DNA of 64,000 nt from Chryseobacterium sediminis (GCF_008386505.1 NZ_VUNZ01000001.1:186001-250000); one strand, 5' to 3'. Counted from the first letter of the stretch, positions 44,336 to 52,941 are shown. The notes: generated from the letters alone by a model not told the origin. Translations and numbers: made by a program.

Positions 44336-45133
44336 ATGAAAACAATTTTTATAACAGGTGCTTCTACAGGATTAGGAAAAGCAACTGCTCAATTATTTCA
44401 AAACAACGGATGGAGAGTAATCGCTACGATGAGAAACCCCGAAGCAGCGACTGATCTTGCCGCTCTGGAGAATGTAATTGTACTTCCCTTGGATGTTACC
44501 AATCCGGAGCAGATAAAATCAACTGCTAAACATGCTATTGAGCTGGGAAATATTGATGTGGTTTACAATAATGCAGGATACGGTCTTATAGGCCCTTTGG
44601 AAGCGCTTTCGGATGATCAGATCGTAAAACAGCTTGACACGAATTTATTAGGGGTTATACGCGTTACACAGGCATTTATTCCTTACTTCAGAGAGCAGAA
44701 AAAAGGAATGTTCATTTCTACAACGTCTATAGGAGGACTGGTTGCATTTCCGTTAGGCTCCACTTATCACGCTACTAAATGGGCGCTTGAGGGATGGAGT
44801 GAGAGTTTAGCTTTTGAGCTTAATACGTTGGGAATTGATATTAAAACAGTTTCTCCAGGTGGAATCAAAACAGATTTTGTAAGCCGTTCTCTGGACTCAG
44901 CATCCAGCCCGGCATATGAAGACATGACAAATTCTCTGTTTTCTAAAATGGAAGGAATGATGGAAGCAGCTTCTACACCGGAACAGATTGCAGCAGTGGT
45001 GTATGAGGCTGCTACAGACGGTAAAAAACAGCTGAGATATGTAGCCGGAGAAGATGCTAAAGCAATCTATGCACAACGTCTGGAATTAGGTGATGAAGTG
45101 TTTAGAGAGCAGTTTGGGAAACAGTTTATTTAA
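44336..45133 (+). CDS. SDR family oxidoreductase
   Basis: A 265-residue classical short-chain dehydrogenase. The nucleotide site is TGASTGLG (about 7-14), NNAG is near 82-85, and the catalytic Ser-Tyr-Lys triad is in STTSIGG and YHATK. The ATG at 44336 places the Rossmann motif at the usual start. The AraC regulator 75 bases downstream, after a terminator, is a plausible partner because SDR/AraC neighbours are frequent in Chryseobacterium. The substrate is not predictable. Confidence 0.92.
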   Translation: MKTIFITGASTGLGKATAQLFQNNGWRVIATMRNPEAATDLAALENVIVLPLDVTNPEQIKSTAKHAIELGNIDVVYNNAGYGLIGPLEALSDDQIVKQLDTNLLGVIRVTQAFIPYFREQKKGMFISTTSIGGLVAFPLGSTYHATKWALEGWSESLAFELNTLGIDIKTVSPGGIKTDFVSRSLDSASSPAYEDMTNSLFSKMEGMMEAASTPEQIAAVVYEAATDGKKQLRYVAGEDAKAIYAQRLELGDEVFREQFGKQFI

Positions 45134-45143
45134 TTGGTTTTTT

Positions 45144-45182
45144 AAAGACAGTATAAAGTAAATCTCATTTATACTGTCTTTT
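45144..45182 (+). terminator. Terminator of the SDR gene
   Basis: A perfect 14-bp stem (45144-45157 with 45168-45181) with a 10-nt loop, 10 bases after the stop codon. Confidence 0.88.
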
Positions 45183-45208
45183 CATTCAATAATTTATAAT
45201 TTTATATC

Positions 45209-46123
45209 ATGGAAAAGAAAGATAATATTCCTTTGAAAATTTCATCCATATCAGAACTGCACGACATGTTGCAGCTCCCAAAGCCGCTTCATCCGTTGGT
45301 AAGCCTTGTGGATAATACGAAAATGAGTATCAGAAAGGATATGCTGAAAAGAAGCTTTATTCTGAATTTTTATAAAATTTCATATAAATATTCAACCACC
45401 GGAAAAATGGGCTATGGGCAGGGATATTATGATTTCAATGAAGGAGGAATGATGTTCACTGCACCCGGACAGGTACTTTCCACTGATGAGAATGCAGAAT
45501 ATTGCGGCTATACGTTACTGGTACATCCGGATTTCATCAGAAGTTACCCTTTAGCAAAGAATATTAAGAACTTCGGTTTCTTTTCTTATGATACTAATGA
45601 AGCACTACACTTGTCTGATCAGGAAAAAACAACCATAACAGGATTATTGAATAATATTGAAAATGAGCTGAATACTACGATTGATGAAGTAAGTCAGGAT
45701 GTTATCATTTCTTATATGGATGTTCTTCTCAATTACAGCAACCGCTTTTATAAAAGACAGTTTATTACAAGAAAGGCAGTTAACAGTGATCTGTTGACCA
45801 AAATGGATGCTGTGCTTGAAAATTATTTTAATCAGCAGGAAACACTGAATAAAGGGCTCCCTACAGTAGAATTCCTGGCTTCAACACTCAATCTTTCACC
45901 TCATTATCTGAGTGATATGCTTCGTAACCTTACAGGACTGAATGCCCAGCAGCATATTCATGAAAAACTGATTGAAAAAGCGAAAGAATATCTTACCACT
46001 ACAGGTTTTTCCGTGTCTGAAGTAGCCTATGCACTGGGATTTGAACATCCGCAGTCATTCAATAAACTGTTTAAAAAGAAGACTGATAAAACCCCTCTAA
46101 GTTACAGACAGTCTTTTAATTAG
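45209..46123 (+). CDS. AraC family transcriptional regulator
   Basis: A 304-residue regulator. The N-terminal part (1-190) is a cupin-like sensing domain that I cannot assign to a ligand. The C-terminal AraC DNA-binding domain has two helix-turn-helix units (VEFLASTLNLSPHYLSDMLRNLTG, shown in part, and VSEVAYALGFEHPQSFNKLFKKKTG-like, ending TPLSYRQ). It follows the SDR gene and may control it. A long-loop hairpin that could end the transcript lies at 46201-46249. Confidence 0.9.
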   Translation: MEKKDNIPLKISSISELHDMLQLPKPLHPLVSLVDNTKMSIRKDMLKRSFILNFYKISYKYSTTGKMGYGQGYYDFNEGGMMFTAPGQVLSTDENAEYCGYTLLVHPDFIRSYPLAKNIKNFGFFSYDTNEALHLSDQEKTTITGLLNNIENELNTTIDEVSQDVIISYMDVLLNYSNRFYKRQFITRKAVNSDLLTKMDAVLENYFNQQETLNKGLPTVEFLASTLNLSPHYLSDMLRNLTGLNAQQHIHEKLIEKAKEYLTTTGFSVSEVAYALGFEHPQSFNKLFKKKTDKTPLSYRQSFN

Positions 46124-46200
46124 ATAAATATCAGTGCTGTCTAAAGGAATAGGGATGCTTCTGAGAATTTGTTTCAAAGAAAATTATAAAAAATAGACTT

Positions 46201-46249
46201 GGCAGTATAATATTTTTTCCCATCTGGAATTGATTTTATACTGCCTTTT
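46201..46249. terminator. Long-loop hairpin between the AraC and GNAT genes
   Basis: A 10-bp perfect inverted repeat, ggcagtataa (46201-46210) with ttatactgcc (46236-46245), encloses 25 bases and is followed by tttt. It sits between convergent genes and may end both. Confidence 0.6.
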
Positions 46250-46254
46250 GTTAT

Positions 46255-46866
46255 TTATAGAGTTTGTTGTTTTTCTTTTATCAGGTTTTCGATTTTAAGC
46301 TTTGCTGCATTCCATTCATCATCTAAAATACTGTAATAAGCCGCATTTCTTGTACTGCCGTCGCTGAGAACCTTGTCTTTGCGTAAAACACCCTCAAATA
46401 CACCCCCGATTTTTTCAATGGCTTTTCTTGATCTGAAATTATTGTCTTTCGTTTTTAATTGTACTCTGTTTGTTTTCAGAATATCAAAACAGAAGGTGAG
46501 GAGCAGTAATTTGCATTCAAGGTTGATGGCTGTTCCCCAGAATTCTTTGATAATCCATGTCCATCCTATTTCCAGCTTTCTGTCTGCAGGGTATATTTCA
46601 AAAAAGCGAGTGGAGCCGATTAGTTTTCCAGTTTCCTTATGACGGATTACAAACGGATACTGATTTCCGGTTTCTCTTTCTGACAGGGCAAATTCATAGC
46701 TTTTATAAAACAGATCTTTATCTGAACAGTCTGTAGGAATCAATTCCCAAAGTTCTTTGTCTGCAGCCGCCGCAAATAATTCTTCAAGATGTTCTTTTTC
46801 AAGAGGAATTAATTCAACCGTTTCTCCTTCTAAAATTGTTGGATAGGAAATCCATTTTTCTTTCAT
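46255..46866 (-). CDS. GNAT acetyltransferase, RimJ/RimL type
   Basis: A 203-residue GNAT protein of the RimJ/RimL-like group. GETVELIPLEKEHLEELFAAA starts the domain, IGSTRFFEIYPADRKLEIGWTWI carries the central strands and RVQLKTKDNNFRSRKAIEKIGG the conserved final helices. The group acetylates protein N-termini, small amines or drugs. The target here is unknown. It is monocistronic on the minus strand. Confidence 0.88.
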   Translation of the reverse strand: MKEKWISYPTILEGETVELIPLEKEHLEELFAAAADKELWELIPTDCSDKDLFYKSYEFALSERETGNQYPFVIRHKETGKLIGSTRFFEIYPADRKLEIGWTWIIKEFWGTAINLECKLLLLTFCFDILKTNRVQLKTKDNNFRSRKAIEKIGGVFEGVLRKDKVLSDGSTRNAAYYSILDDEWNAAKLKIENLIKEKQQTL

Positions 46867-47022
46867 GGTTCATTTTTATAGAACGAAATTAATAAAAAAT
46901 GAAGATCAATGTTCCCAAAACAAAATGATTTTCTACATACTGAAATCTGTATTCTTGCTGATTGGTTAAAATGGAACATAAAAATGACAAAAATGGACTA
47001 GATTTTAATAGAGGAGCGTGTT

Positions 47023-47030
47023 TACCTTTG
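47023..47030 (+). promoter_or_regulatory. -7 box of the YbjJ-like MFS gene
   Basis: TACCTTTG is an exact -7 match 28 bases before the ATG at 47059. A weak TTTT lies 16 bases upstream of it. Confidence 0.42.
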
Positions 47031-47058
47031 CAAAAGGAATTTTTATCACCCTGTTATA

Positions 47059-48213
47059 ATGAACGAGAGAGAATCTTTTAATGCAAAAATGCCAACAGCC
47101 TGTTTCTTACTTTTCTTTGCCCATGGACTTGTTTTTTCTTCCTGGGCCAGCCGGATTCCTATCATTAAAAATGCACTCTCCATCAATGAAGCAGAATTGG
47201 GAACATTATTGCTTCTGATGCCGATAGGACAGCTTTCAACGATGGTTTTGGCCGGAAAACTGATCAGTGTCTATGGAAGCAGCTGGATTATTAAAAGAGT
47301 ATTTTTACTATATCCTTTTTTTCTTTTACTGATTGGTTTATCACCTTCTTACTGGACGCTGGCGGTTGTTCTGTTCTTCTTTGGCGTTTCAGGGAATATG
47401 TGCAATATAGCAATCAATACGCAGGCTATTGAAATAGAATCTATTACCAAGAGATCTCTTCTCTCTTCCTACCATGGAGCCTGGTGTTTTGCTGGTCTTA
47501 CGGGAGCCGTTGTTGGGTTATTGATGATCAATCTCCATGTAGGAACTTTTTACCATTTTGTTTTTACTTTTATATTTGTTGGGATACTTTGGTTCTATAG
47601 CAAAAGGAATCTGACCAATGTTATTCATAAAGCAGAGCCGCAAACCCGGTCAATATTCAAGTTTGTAAATCCAACACTTTTGGGACTGGGAGTTATAGGA
47701 TTCCTGAGTATGGCAATTGAAGGAGCAATGTTCGACTGGAGCGGGGTGTATTTTCAAACTATAGTTAAAGCACCTGAAAATCTTGTTATACTGGGATATA
47801 CGAGTTTTATTTTAATGATGACTTTAGGTAGGTTTATCGGGAACAGAATTATAGAAAAGTATGGGAAAAAGATCGTTCTGCAATGCTGTGGTATTCTGAT
47901 GAGTGGAGGACTTTTTCTAAGTGTTTTCTTTCCGGAATTATGGATTTGTATCATTGCTTTTATGATTATCGGTCTTGGAAGTTCCCTGAGTGTGCCATCC
48001 GTTTATAGCACAGTTGGAAAGGTGAGTACGGTAGCACCAAGTATTGCATTATCGTTTGTATCCAGTATCTCATTTTTAGGATTTCTGATGGGGCCGCCTC
48101 TTATCGGATATATTGCTGAAAGTTTTGATCTCAGGTATTCATACGGTCTTTTTGCCTGTTTTGGGATTTTACTGGCGGTAATGGCCGGACAGATGAAAGT
48201 TTTCAGAAAATAG
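47059..48213 (+). CDS. MFS transporter, YbjJ-like
   Basis: A 384-residue inner-membrane carrier with about 12 helices. FAHGLVFSSWASRIPIIK at the first helix and GNMCNIAINTQAIEIES with SSYHGAWCFAGLTGA in the middle resemble the YbjJ/fucose-permease-like branch of the major facilitator superfamily. Substrates in this branch include sugars and unknown compounds. It is monocistronic with its own -7 box. Confidence 0.88.
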   Translation: MNERESFNAKMPTACFLLFFAHGLVFSSWASRIPIIKNALSINEAELGTLLLLMPIGQLSTMVLAGKLISVYGSSWIIKRVFLLYPFFLLLIGLSPSYWTLAVVLFFFGVSGNMCNIAINTQAIEIESITKRSLLSSYHGAWCFAGLTGAVVGLLMINLHVGTFYHFVFTFIFVGILWFYSKRNLTNVIHKAEPQTRSIFKFVNPTLLGLGVIGFLSMAIEGAMFDWSGVYFQTIVKAPENLVILGYTSFILMMTLGRFIGNRIIEKYGKKIVLQCCGILMSGGLFLSVFFPELWICIIAFMIIGLGSSLSVPSVYSTVGKVSTVAPSIALSFVSSISFLGFLMGPPLIGYIAESFDLRYSYGLFACFGILLAVMAGQMKVFRK

Positions 48214-48248
48214 TAATTTTCTTTTCCTGGATATGAATAAATATATCA

Positions 48249-48281
48249 AACGGCCCAAATATTACACATATCTGGGCTGTT
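48249..48281. terminator. Weak terminator-like hairpin
   Basis: Stem aacggccca (48249-48257) with tgggctgtt (48273-48281), one wobble, a 15-nt loop and no T-run on the plus strand. It lies between convergent genes. Confidence 0.4.
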
Positions 48282-48301
48282 GACTTTCAATATAGAAGCA
48301 T

Positions 48302-48691
48302 TTATAACCAATTTTCTATAAGATGAAGCCACAAAGCCTTTTGGTCATTAAGTAGGAAAATAGCTGATGATGTCCGTTTGTTTGTAGTTTCTCCAGTGAT
48401 CTGAGTTTCAATATAAGTGGCAAGGCCATGATGATCAGAATGATTTACTTCAATATTTTCCACCTGAATACTGCGTTCCTGAAATTTTCCAAATACAGTT
48501 GGAAGCCATTCTTCAAGCATAGATAGAGTAACAGTATCTCCGTTTCCATTAACCATCTTAAAATCTGGAGAGAATCCGGATAATAATTTGTTATAAAGAT
48601 CTTCCTGATTTTCTGTATTCCCCTGAAACCATTTTTCAATATTTTTGTGAAAACTTTCTATTTCCTCTATAATTTTTTCTGTATTGTTCAT
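48302..48691 (-). CDS. NTF2-like (SnoaL/DUF4440-type) protein
   Basis: A 129-residue cytosolic protein with a predicted cone-shaped NTF2-like fold. A long N-terminal helix is followed by LLSGFSPDFKMVNGNGDTVTLSMLEEWL and strands ending SSAIFLLNDQKALWLHLIENWL. Catalytic residues cannot be named and the subfamily is uncertain. It precedes nothing on its strand but follows the DHA2 transporter gene by 36 bases, so they may share a transcript. Confidence 0.72.
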   Translation of the reverse strand: MNNTEKIIEEIESFHKNIEKWFQGNTENQEDLYNKLLSGFSPDFKMVNGNGDTVTLSMLEEWLPTVFGKFQERSIQVENIEVNHSDHHGLATYIETQITGETTNKRTSSAIFLLNDQKALWLHLIENWL

Positions 48692-48727
48692 ATTTAAATG
48701 TATAATTTTTTTGTTAGTAAATGTCTT

Positions 48728-50104
48728 TTAATCAATGATTTTCCTTAATTTTCTTCCTGCTCCTATTCCAATGAGTTGGAAAATACCAATCATTGCTATG
48801 GCCACTACAAATGCTTTTGTGAATCCCAGAACAGGTATCAGATTAAAAAATAAAGTTCCAATAATAGCTCCGCCGGTCACACTGCCGATCTGTATCCCTA
48901 TACTGACCAGACCGGAAGCCTGTCCTGCTTTGTCTTTAGAAACCAGAGAAATCGCAGTACGCATCATAATCGGCATAATGACGCCATGCCCAAATCCGGC
49001 AATAAACAAGGCGATATGAGTAAGAATAGAAGGCTTCTGCTGAAAATAGAAGATCACTGCACTCATTACAAAGCCTGTCATCAACAATCCTAATCCTAAG
49101 TAGATCATTTTTTTGGTTTTCAGTTTTATTTTTGAAGTCACCAAAGGCCCCAGGAAAAAGGCAAGTCCATAAGGAACTATGGCCAATCCTGTCTGCATTG
49201 AGTCCTGATGAAGAAACTGCTGCAAATAGTAAGGGTAACAGATAAATAAACCGGCAGTGAAATTGTAAAAGAAAATAATGATAAGGCTTAATGCAAAAGG
49301 TGTATGCTGCAGCAATGCCGGATCTATAAGTATCGGACGGTTTTTTAACAGCTGTTGTTTCTCATATCTTAAAAATGAAATAAGTAATAAAATTCCGGAA
49401 AGAATAATCCCGAAAATCCACCATGCCCACTCAAATTTCTGTCCGAAAATAAGAGGGCAGATGAGCATAAGCAAAGCCAGAATTAATAATAAAGCTCCTG
49501 TAAAGTCAATGCCTGTTTTTTCTTTCTGATTACCATCGCTCATTGTAAAATGGATACCCAGAATACAAATCACAGTAATAGGTACATTCACAAGAAAGAC
49601 CATTTCCCATGAAAAATTTCCCCAGTGCATACTGAGAAGAACACCTCCAAGCAATTGCCCAGCGACTGAAGCAAGTCCAAATACAGAACTGAAAAGACTT
49701 ACCGCTTTAGGCTGTTCCTGACTGCTGAAAAGATCCTTTATTGAAGCCAGTACCTGAGGAGCAAGCAGTGATGCTCCGATTCCTTGAAACATTCTGAAAA
49801 TGATCAGCCATGTAACATCAGGAGAAAAAGCACAGGCAAGGGATGAAAACAGGAAAGTATATAACCCCGATATAAATACCTTTTTACGGCCATAAATGTC
49901 ACCCAGCCGTCCACCACAAACAACAAGCGCTGCATAAGTAAGCCCATAAATGGCAATAACCATCTGAAGTTGATGATCACTGGCACTGAATGCTTTTTTG
50001 ATAGAAGGTAAAGCCATATTGACAATGAAATAATCCAAAGGTGAGAGAAAAGCACCTGCGATGAGAAAATTGAGTGCCTGCCATCGTTTAGGATATGTCT
50101 GCAT
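48728..50104 (-). CDS. MFS drug transporter, DHA2 (14-helix) type
   Basis: A 458-residue inner-membrane exporter with about 14 helices. The motif LSPLDYFIVNMALPSIKKAF in helix 1 and GGRLGDIYGRKKVF in loop 2-3 match QacA/EmrB-like drug-proton antiporters. The ATG at 50104 was preferred to one 87 bases upstream, because it is preceded by a perfect -7 box at 50116-50123 and gives a normal N-terminus. The divergent AraC gene at 50176 is its likely regulator. Confidence 0.9.
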   Translation of the reverse strand: MQTYPKRWQALNFLIAGAFLSPLDYFIVNMALPSIKKAFSASDHQLQMVIAIYGLTYAALVVCGGRLGDIYGRKKVFISGLYTFLFSSLACAFSPDVTWLIIFRMFQGIGASLLAPQVLASIKDLFSSQEQPKAVSLFSSVFGLASVAGQLLGGVLLSMHWGNFSWEMVFLVNVPITVICILGIHFTMSDGNQKEKTGIDFTGALLLILALLMLICPLIFGQKFEWAWWIFGIILSGILLLISFLRYEKQQLLKNRPILIDPALLQHTPFALSLIIIFFYNFTAGLFICYPYYLQQFLHQDSMQTGLAIVPYGLAFFLGPLVTSKIKLKTKKMIYLGLGLLMTGFVMSAVIFYFQQKPSILTHIALFIAGFGHGVIMPIMMRTAISLVSKDKAGQASGLVSIGIQIGSVTGGAIIGTLFFNLIPVLGFTKAFVVAIAMIGIFQLIGIGAGRKLRKIID

Positions 50105-50115
50105 ATTTTTTTGTG

Positions 50116-50123
50116 CAAAAATA
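50116..50123 (-). promoter_or_regulatory. -7 box of the DHA2 transporter gene
   Basis: Minus-strand TATTTTTG lies 11 bases before the ATG at 50104. It faces away from the AraC promoter 25 bases off. Confidence 0.5.
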
Positions 50124-50148
50124 CCCGCTTTATATTCTGTTAAAATTG

Positions 50149-50156
50149 TACTTTTG
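50149..50156 (+). promoter_or_regulatory. -7 box of the divergent AraC gene
   Basis: TACTTTTG lies 19 bases before the ATG at 50176, with a weak TTTA (50129-50132) 16 bases upstream. The two promoters in this 71-base gap are back to back. Confidence 0.5.
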
Positions 50157-50175
50157 GAGGAAAAATCAGTGTATA

Positions 50176-51024
50176 ATGAAAGGACTGCCACTTGAAGAGA
50201 TTAATGTAAGAGAAATTAAACTGAAAGAAGAAGAGATCATGTTTAAAACAAAGGCTTTTCTCTCATTCATTTATGTTGTCAAAGGGGAAGGGACGCTTAC
50301 GTATGATGATCGCAGTATTAATTTTTCACAGGGTAAGCTTTTCATTATCCCACAGCAGGAAGTATACCGTTTTCAAAGTGAAACCGCTCAGCTTATCAGT
50401 ATTCAGTGTCCGGTTGAGTTTATTGATAAAATCCGGTTGGAAGCAGACCGTATTGAAAGCTGTGAGAATTTGTATAAGCTACAATATATCAGCCATAATT
50501 ATCACGCAAGGGCTGGCTGTGTCTTCAGGAATAAAAATGATGAACGGTTTGCGGAAACCCTAATTCTGCAGATCATGAATGAGTTCAAAAACAAAGCAGA
50601 AGATTATCTTATTATCCGTAACTGTATGTCAATCCTTCTGAATCTGATTGCCCGAAATATCATTCAGAGTGAAACTTCTGACCTTCAGGAAAACCGCAAA
50701 GCCTTTTCAATAATGAAGATCATCACTTATATCCAACAGCATATAAAAGATCGTGACAAGACAGGAATTCAGACTATTGCTGATCATTTCGGGATTTCCG
50801 GAAATTATTTCGGAGAGTATTTTAAACAGCAGACGGGAGTTTCCTATCAGGATTATCTGTTGGACTATAGATTGAAATTAGTAGAAACTTATCTAAAATA
50901 TAGCAGCATCCGTTTAAGTGAAATCGCGTATGAACTCCAGTTCAGTGATGAAAGCCACCTTTCCAAACTTTTTAAAAAATATAGAGGAGTAACTCCTGGT
51001 GAATATCGGAAAAACTTCAAATAG
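50176..51024 (+). CDS. AraC family transcriptional regulator
   Basis: A 282-residue regulator with an N-terminal cupin domain (KTKAFLSFIYVVKGEGTLTY, with GKLFIIPQQEVYRF) and a C-terminal double helix-turn-helix (IQTIADHFGISGNYFGEYFKQQ and LSEIAYELQFSDESHLSKLFKK). The ATG at 50176 was chosen over an upstream in-frame ATG at 50095, which would overlap the divergent promoter. Its position suggests that it activates or represses the adjacent drug transporter in response to a ligand bound by the cupin. Confidence 0.9.
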   Translation: MKGLPLEEINVREIKLKEEEIMFKTKAFLSFIYVVKGEGTLTYDDRSINFSQGKLFIIPQQEVYRFQSETAQLISIQCPVEFIDKIRLEADRIESCENLYKLQYISHNYHARAGCVFRNKNDERFAETLILQIMNEFKNKAEDYLIIRNCMSILLNLIARNIIQSETSDLQENRKAFSIMKIITYIQQHIKDRDKTGIQTIADHFGISGNYFGEYFKQQTGVSYQDYLLDYRLKLVETYLKYSSIRLSEIAYELQFSDESHLSKLFKKYRGVTPGEYRKNFK

Positions 51025-51058
51025 AACTCTTTTTTATTAAGATTTTTAATTCAGTAAA

Positions 51059-51098
51059 AAAAAATATAAAGTTAACTATATAGTTAACTTTATATTTT
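51059..51098. promoter_or_regulatory. 40-bp perfect palindrome, likely MarR operator
   Basis: Every base of 51059-51078 pairs with 51098-51079. The core AGTTAACTATATAGTTAACT (51069-51088) is of the kind bound by MarR dimers. It lies 27 bases before the MarR gene start. It could also fold as a hairpin behind the AraC gene, so an added role as terminator is possible. Confidence 0.75.
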
Positions 51099-51125
51099 TA
51101 TATATTTACAGCAAATATATTTCAG

Positions 51126-51620
51126 ATGGATTTTGACTTTATTAAAGAATTAGGATATAAAGCTTTGGATAGCAGACTGAAAAGAATCAGTGACAGGATG
51201 TCTCATGATGTCCGGAAGTTTTATAAAGAATTTGGGATTGATGTTGAACCCAATTGGTATCTGGTGTTTATGCTGCTGAAGAAAAAAGGGGAAATTTCAA
51301 TTACAGATATTGCTGAACCGCTGGGGTATTCGCACCCGTCTGTTGTGGTTATTGTTAAAAAAATGAATGAAAACGGTTATCTCATCATCAAAAAAGACAG
51401 TGTGGATAAACGAAAGCAGATTATTTCATTATCTCCAAAAGCCATTGAAATGCTTCCCGAGCTGGAGAAGATCTGGGACAGTTGTGAAAAAGCAATTTTG
51501 AAAATATTATCAGAAGATCTGGGAATTTTTACTTATCTGGATCATATTGATCAGGAGCTAAAAGATGAATCTTTCCATCACAGGTTCAAACAGGAATATT
51601 TAAAATCAATCAAATCATGA
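51126..51620 (+). CDS. MarR family transcriptional regulator
   Basis: A 164-residue winged-helix repressor. The DNA-binding core is ISITDIAEPLGYSHPSVVVIVKKM with the wing DSVDKRKQIISLS. N- and C-terminal helices for dimerisation flank it. A 40-bp palindrome in its promoter suggests autoregulation. Its stop overlaps the ATG of the following secreted-protein gene by 4 bases (ATGA), so the two are coupled and the secreted protein is a likely target. Confidence 0.9.
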   Translation: MDFDFIKELGYKALDSRLKRISDRMSHDVRKFYKEFGIDVEPNWYLVFMLLKKKGEISITDIAEPLGYSHPSVVVIVKKMNENGYLIIKKDSVDKRKQIISLSPKAIEMLPELEKIWDSCEKAILKILSEDLGIFTYLDHIDQELKDESFHHRFKQEYLKSIKS

Positions 51621-52381
51621 AAGCATTAATTCTCATCACAGCATTTCTTTTTTCCAATCTTATGATTTCGGCAACGGAAACAAAAATCATGATAAGAGCT
51701 AAAGCAAGAGATGCTAAATTTATCGGAACTTCATTAGGAGGGGCTCATATCATCATCAGAAACAAGCTTAATCAAAGGATTCTGGCAGAAGGGAACACTA
51801 CAGGAAGTACCGGGAACACTGACTTGATTATGAAAACACCTAAAGCAAGGGGAAACTCCATTGCAGATGCCCAGACCGGAGGTTTTATAGCGACAATGGA
51901 TATTGATGAACCTACATTTGTGAATATAGAAGTAATTTCTCCATTGAACAGCAAACAGGCTCAGGCGGTGGTAAGCACAGAGTTGTGGCTGATTCCGGGA
52001 AAACATATTTTAGGAGAAGGAATTATCCTTGAAATTCCGGGATATATTATTGATATCCTGAAGCCCAGAACGCATCAATATATTGCTTTGAACAGTATTA
52101 AAGACAAACCTTTCCAGTTTCAGGCTAATATTGTCATGATGTGTGGATGTGTCATAGACAAAGGAGGTGTATGGAATTCTGATGAAATAGAAGTGAAAGG
52201 AATTCTGAAAAAAGACGGAAAATTTGTAAAGAATATAGACATGTCACTGGTTTCCACCAATCTTTTTGAAGGAAGCCATATCATCAGTTCTCCGGGAAAT
52301 TATGAACTGGTGCTGTATGCTTATCATGAGAAAACCGGAAATACGGGAGTAGATAAAGTGAACTATGTAGTCTTCGAGTAA
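51617..52381 (+). CDS. Secreted protein of unknown function, coupled to MarR
   Basis: A 254-residue protein with a signal peptide (MKALILITAFLFSNLMISATE). Two beta-rich parts are suggested: about 22-130 (AKFIGTSLGGAHIIIRNKLNQRILAEG, shown in part) and about 155-254, which ends like an Ig-type domain (SPGNYELVLYAYHEKTGNTGVDKVNYVVFE, shown in part). Two cysteines in MMCGCV might bind metal or form a disulfide. I do not recognise the family. Coupling to MarR suggests that it responds to a small-molecule signal. Confidence 0.72.
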   Translation: MKALILITAFLFSNLMISATETKIMIRAKARDAKFIGTSLGGAHIIIRNKLNQRILAEGNTTGSTGNTDLIMKTPKARGNSIADAQTGGFIATMDIDEPTFVNIEVISPLNSKQAQAVVSTELWLIPGKHILGEGIILEIPGYIIDILKPRTHQYIALNSIKDKPFQFQANIVMMCGCVIDKGGVWNSDEIEVKGILKKDGKFVKNIDMSLVSTNLFEGSHIISSPGNYELVLYAYHEKTGNTGVDKVNYVVFE

Positions 52382-52406
52382 ATAAAATTACAATATATTT
52401 GAATTT

Positions 52407-52435
52407 AAAGAGATCTTGCAGGATCTCTTTTTTTA
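52407..52435 (+). terminator. Terminator of the MarR unit
   Basis: Stem aaagagatc (52407-52415) with gatctcttt (52422-52430), a 6-nt loop and five T. Confidence 0.87.
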
Positions 52436-52458
52436 ATCCTGAATCTTCAGAAAATTAA

Positions 52459-52701
52459 TTATAAAACCTGAAGCTCTCTGAAAACCTCTATAATAGCCTC
52501 AATAAGCCCTTTGTCTATAGTTTTTTCCGAAGCAGCATCCGGCAGAAGCGCCCTTAAGTCGCCATGATCATCACGTTCGATAACAACTTCAGTTCCATAG
52601 ACATCTACATAAAGCTTATATCCATAAGAGTATGTGGCTAGTCTTCCATTGAAAAATAATTCCTGTCCCTTGTATGTTACCGGTACTTCAAATTCTTCCA
52701 T
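52459..52701 (-). CDS. Small conserved protein of unknown function
   Basis: An 80-residue soluble protein, MEEFEVPVTYKGQELFFNG at the start, with beta strands and a central VVIERDDHGDLRALLP. No family was recognised; I believe similar short proteins occur in Bacteroidetes. The codon usage and acidic composition look genuine. It sits alone between the MarR terminator and a 240-base intergenic region. Confidence 0.65.
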   Translation of the reverse strand: MEEFEVPVTYKGQELFFNGRLATYSYGYKLYVDVYGTEVVIERDDHGDLRALLPDAASEKTIDKGLIEAIIEVFRELQVL

Positions 52702-52842
52702 TGTTGTGAGTTTCTATTTTATGTAAAATCTGGACAAATGTCGGAAAATTATTAGAATTATTTGATGAATTAGCTGTTTGTAGAAATATATTAAAATCAG
52801 ATATGGGGGTTTTCCCCCTGTATTTAAATTAATATATTTCAT

Positions 52843-52850
52843 TATACTTG
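52843..52850 (+). promoter_or_regulatory. Near-consensus -7 box with upstream G5/C5 hairpin
   Basis: TATACTTG is one base off TAnnTTTG. A hairpin gggggttttccccc (52805-52818) lies 24 bases upstream of it and could be an operator. The leader to the ATG at 52942 would be about 85 bases and holds a mini-ORF. Confidence 0.35.
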
Positions 52851-52868
52851 CATTTTCATTTAGAAATT

Positions 52869-52904
52869 ATGAGTTTAATGAAACTTTCAGCTGGCTCACT
52901 GTGA
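52869..52904 (+). CDS. Possible 11-codon leader ORF
   Basis: ATG at 52869 begins MSLMKLSAGSL and stops with TGA at 52902-52904, in the inferred 5' leader of the small membrane protein gene. It is too short for any composition test, and it may be chance. Leader peptides of this size can act in attenuation, but no matching secondary structure was worked out. Confidence 0.2.
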   Translation: MSLMKLSAGSL

Positions 52905-52941
52905 GAAATTTGAATAAAAACTAAAACCTGAAATTTTAAAT

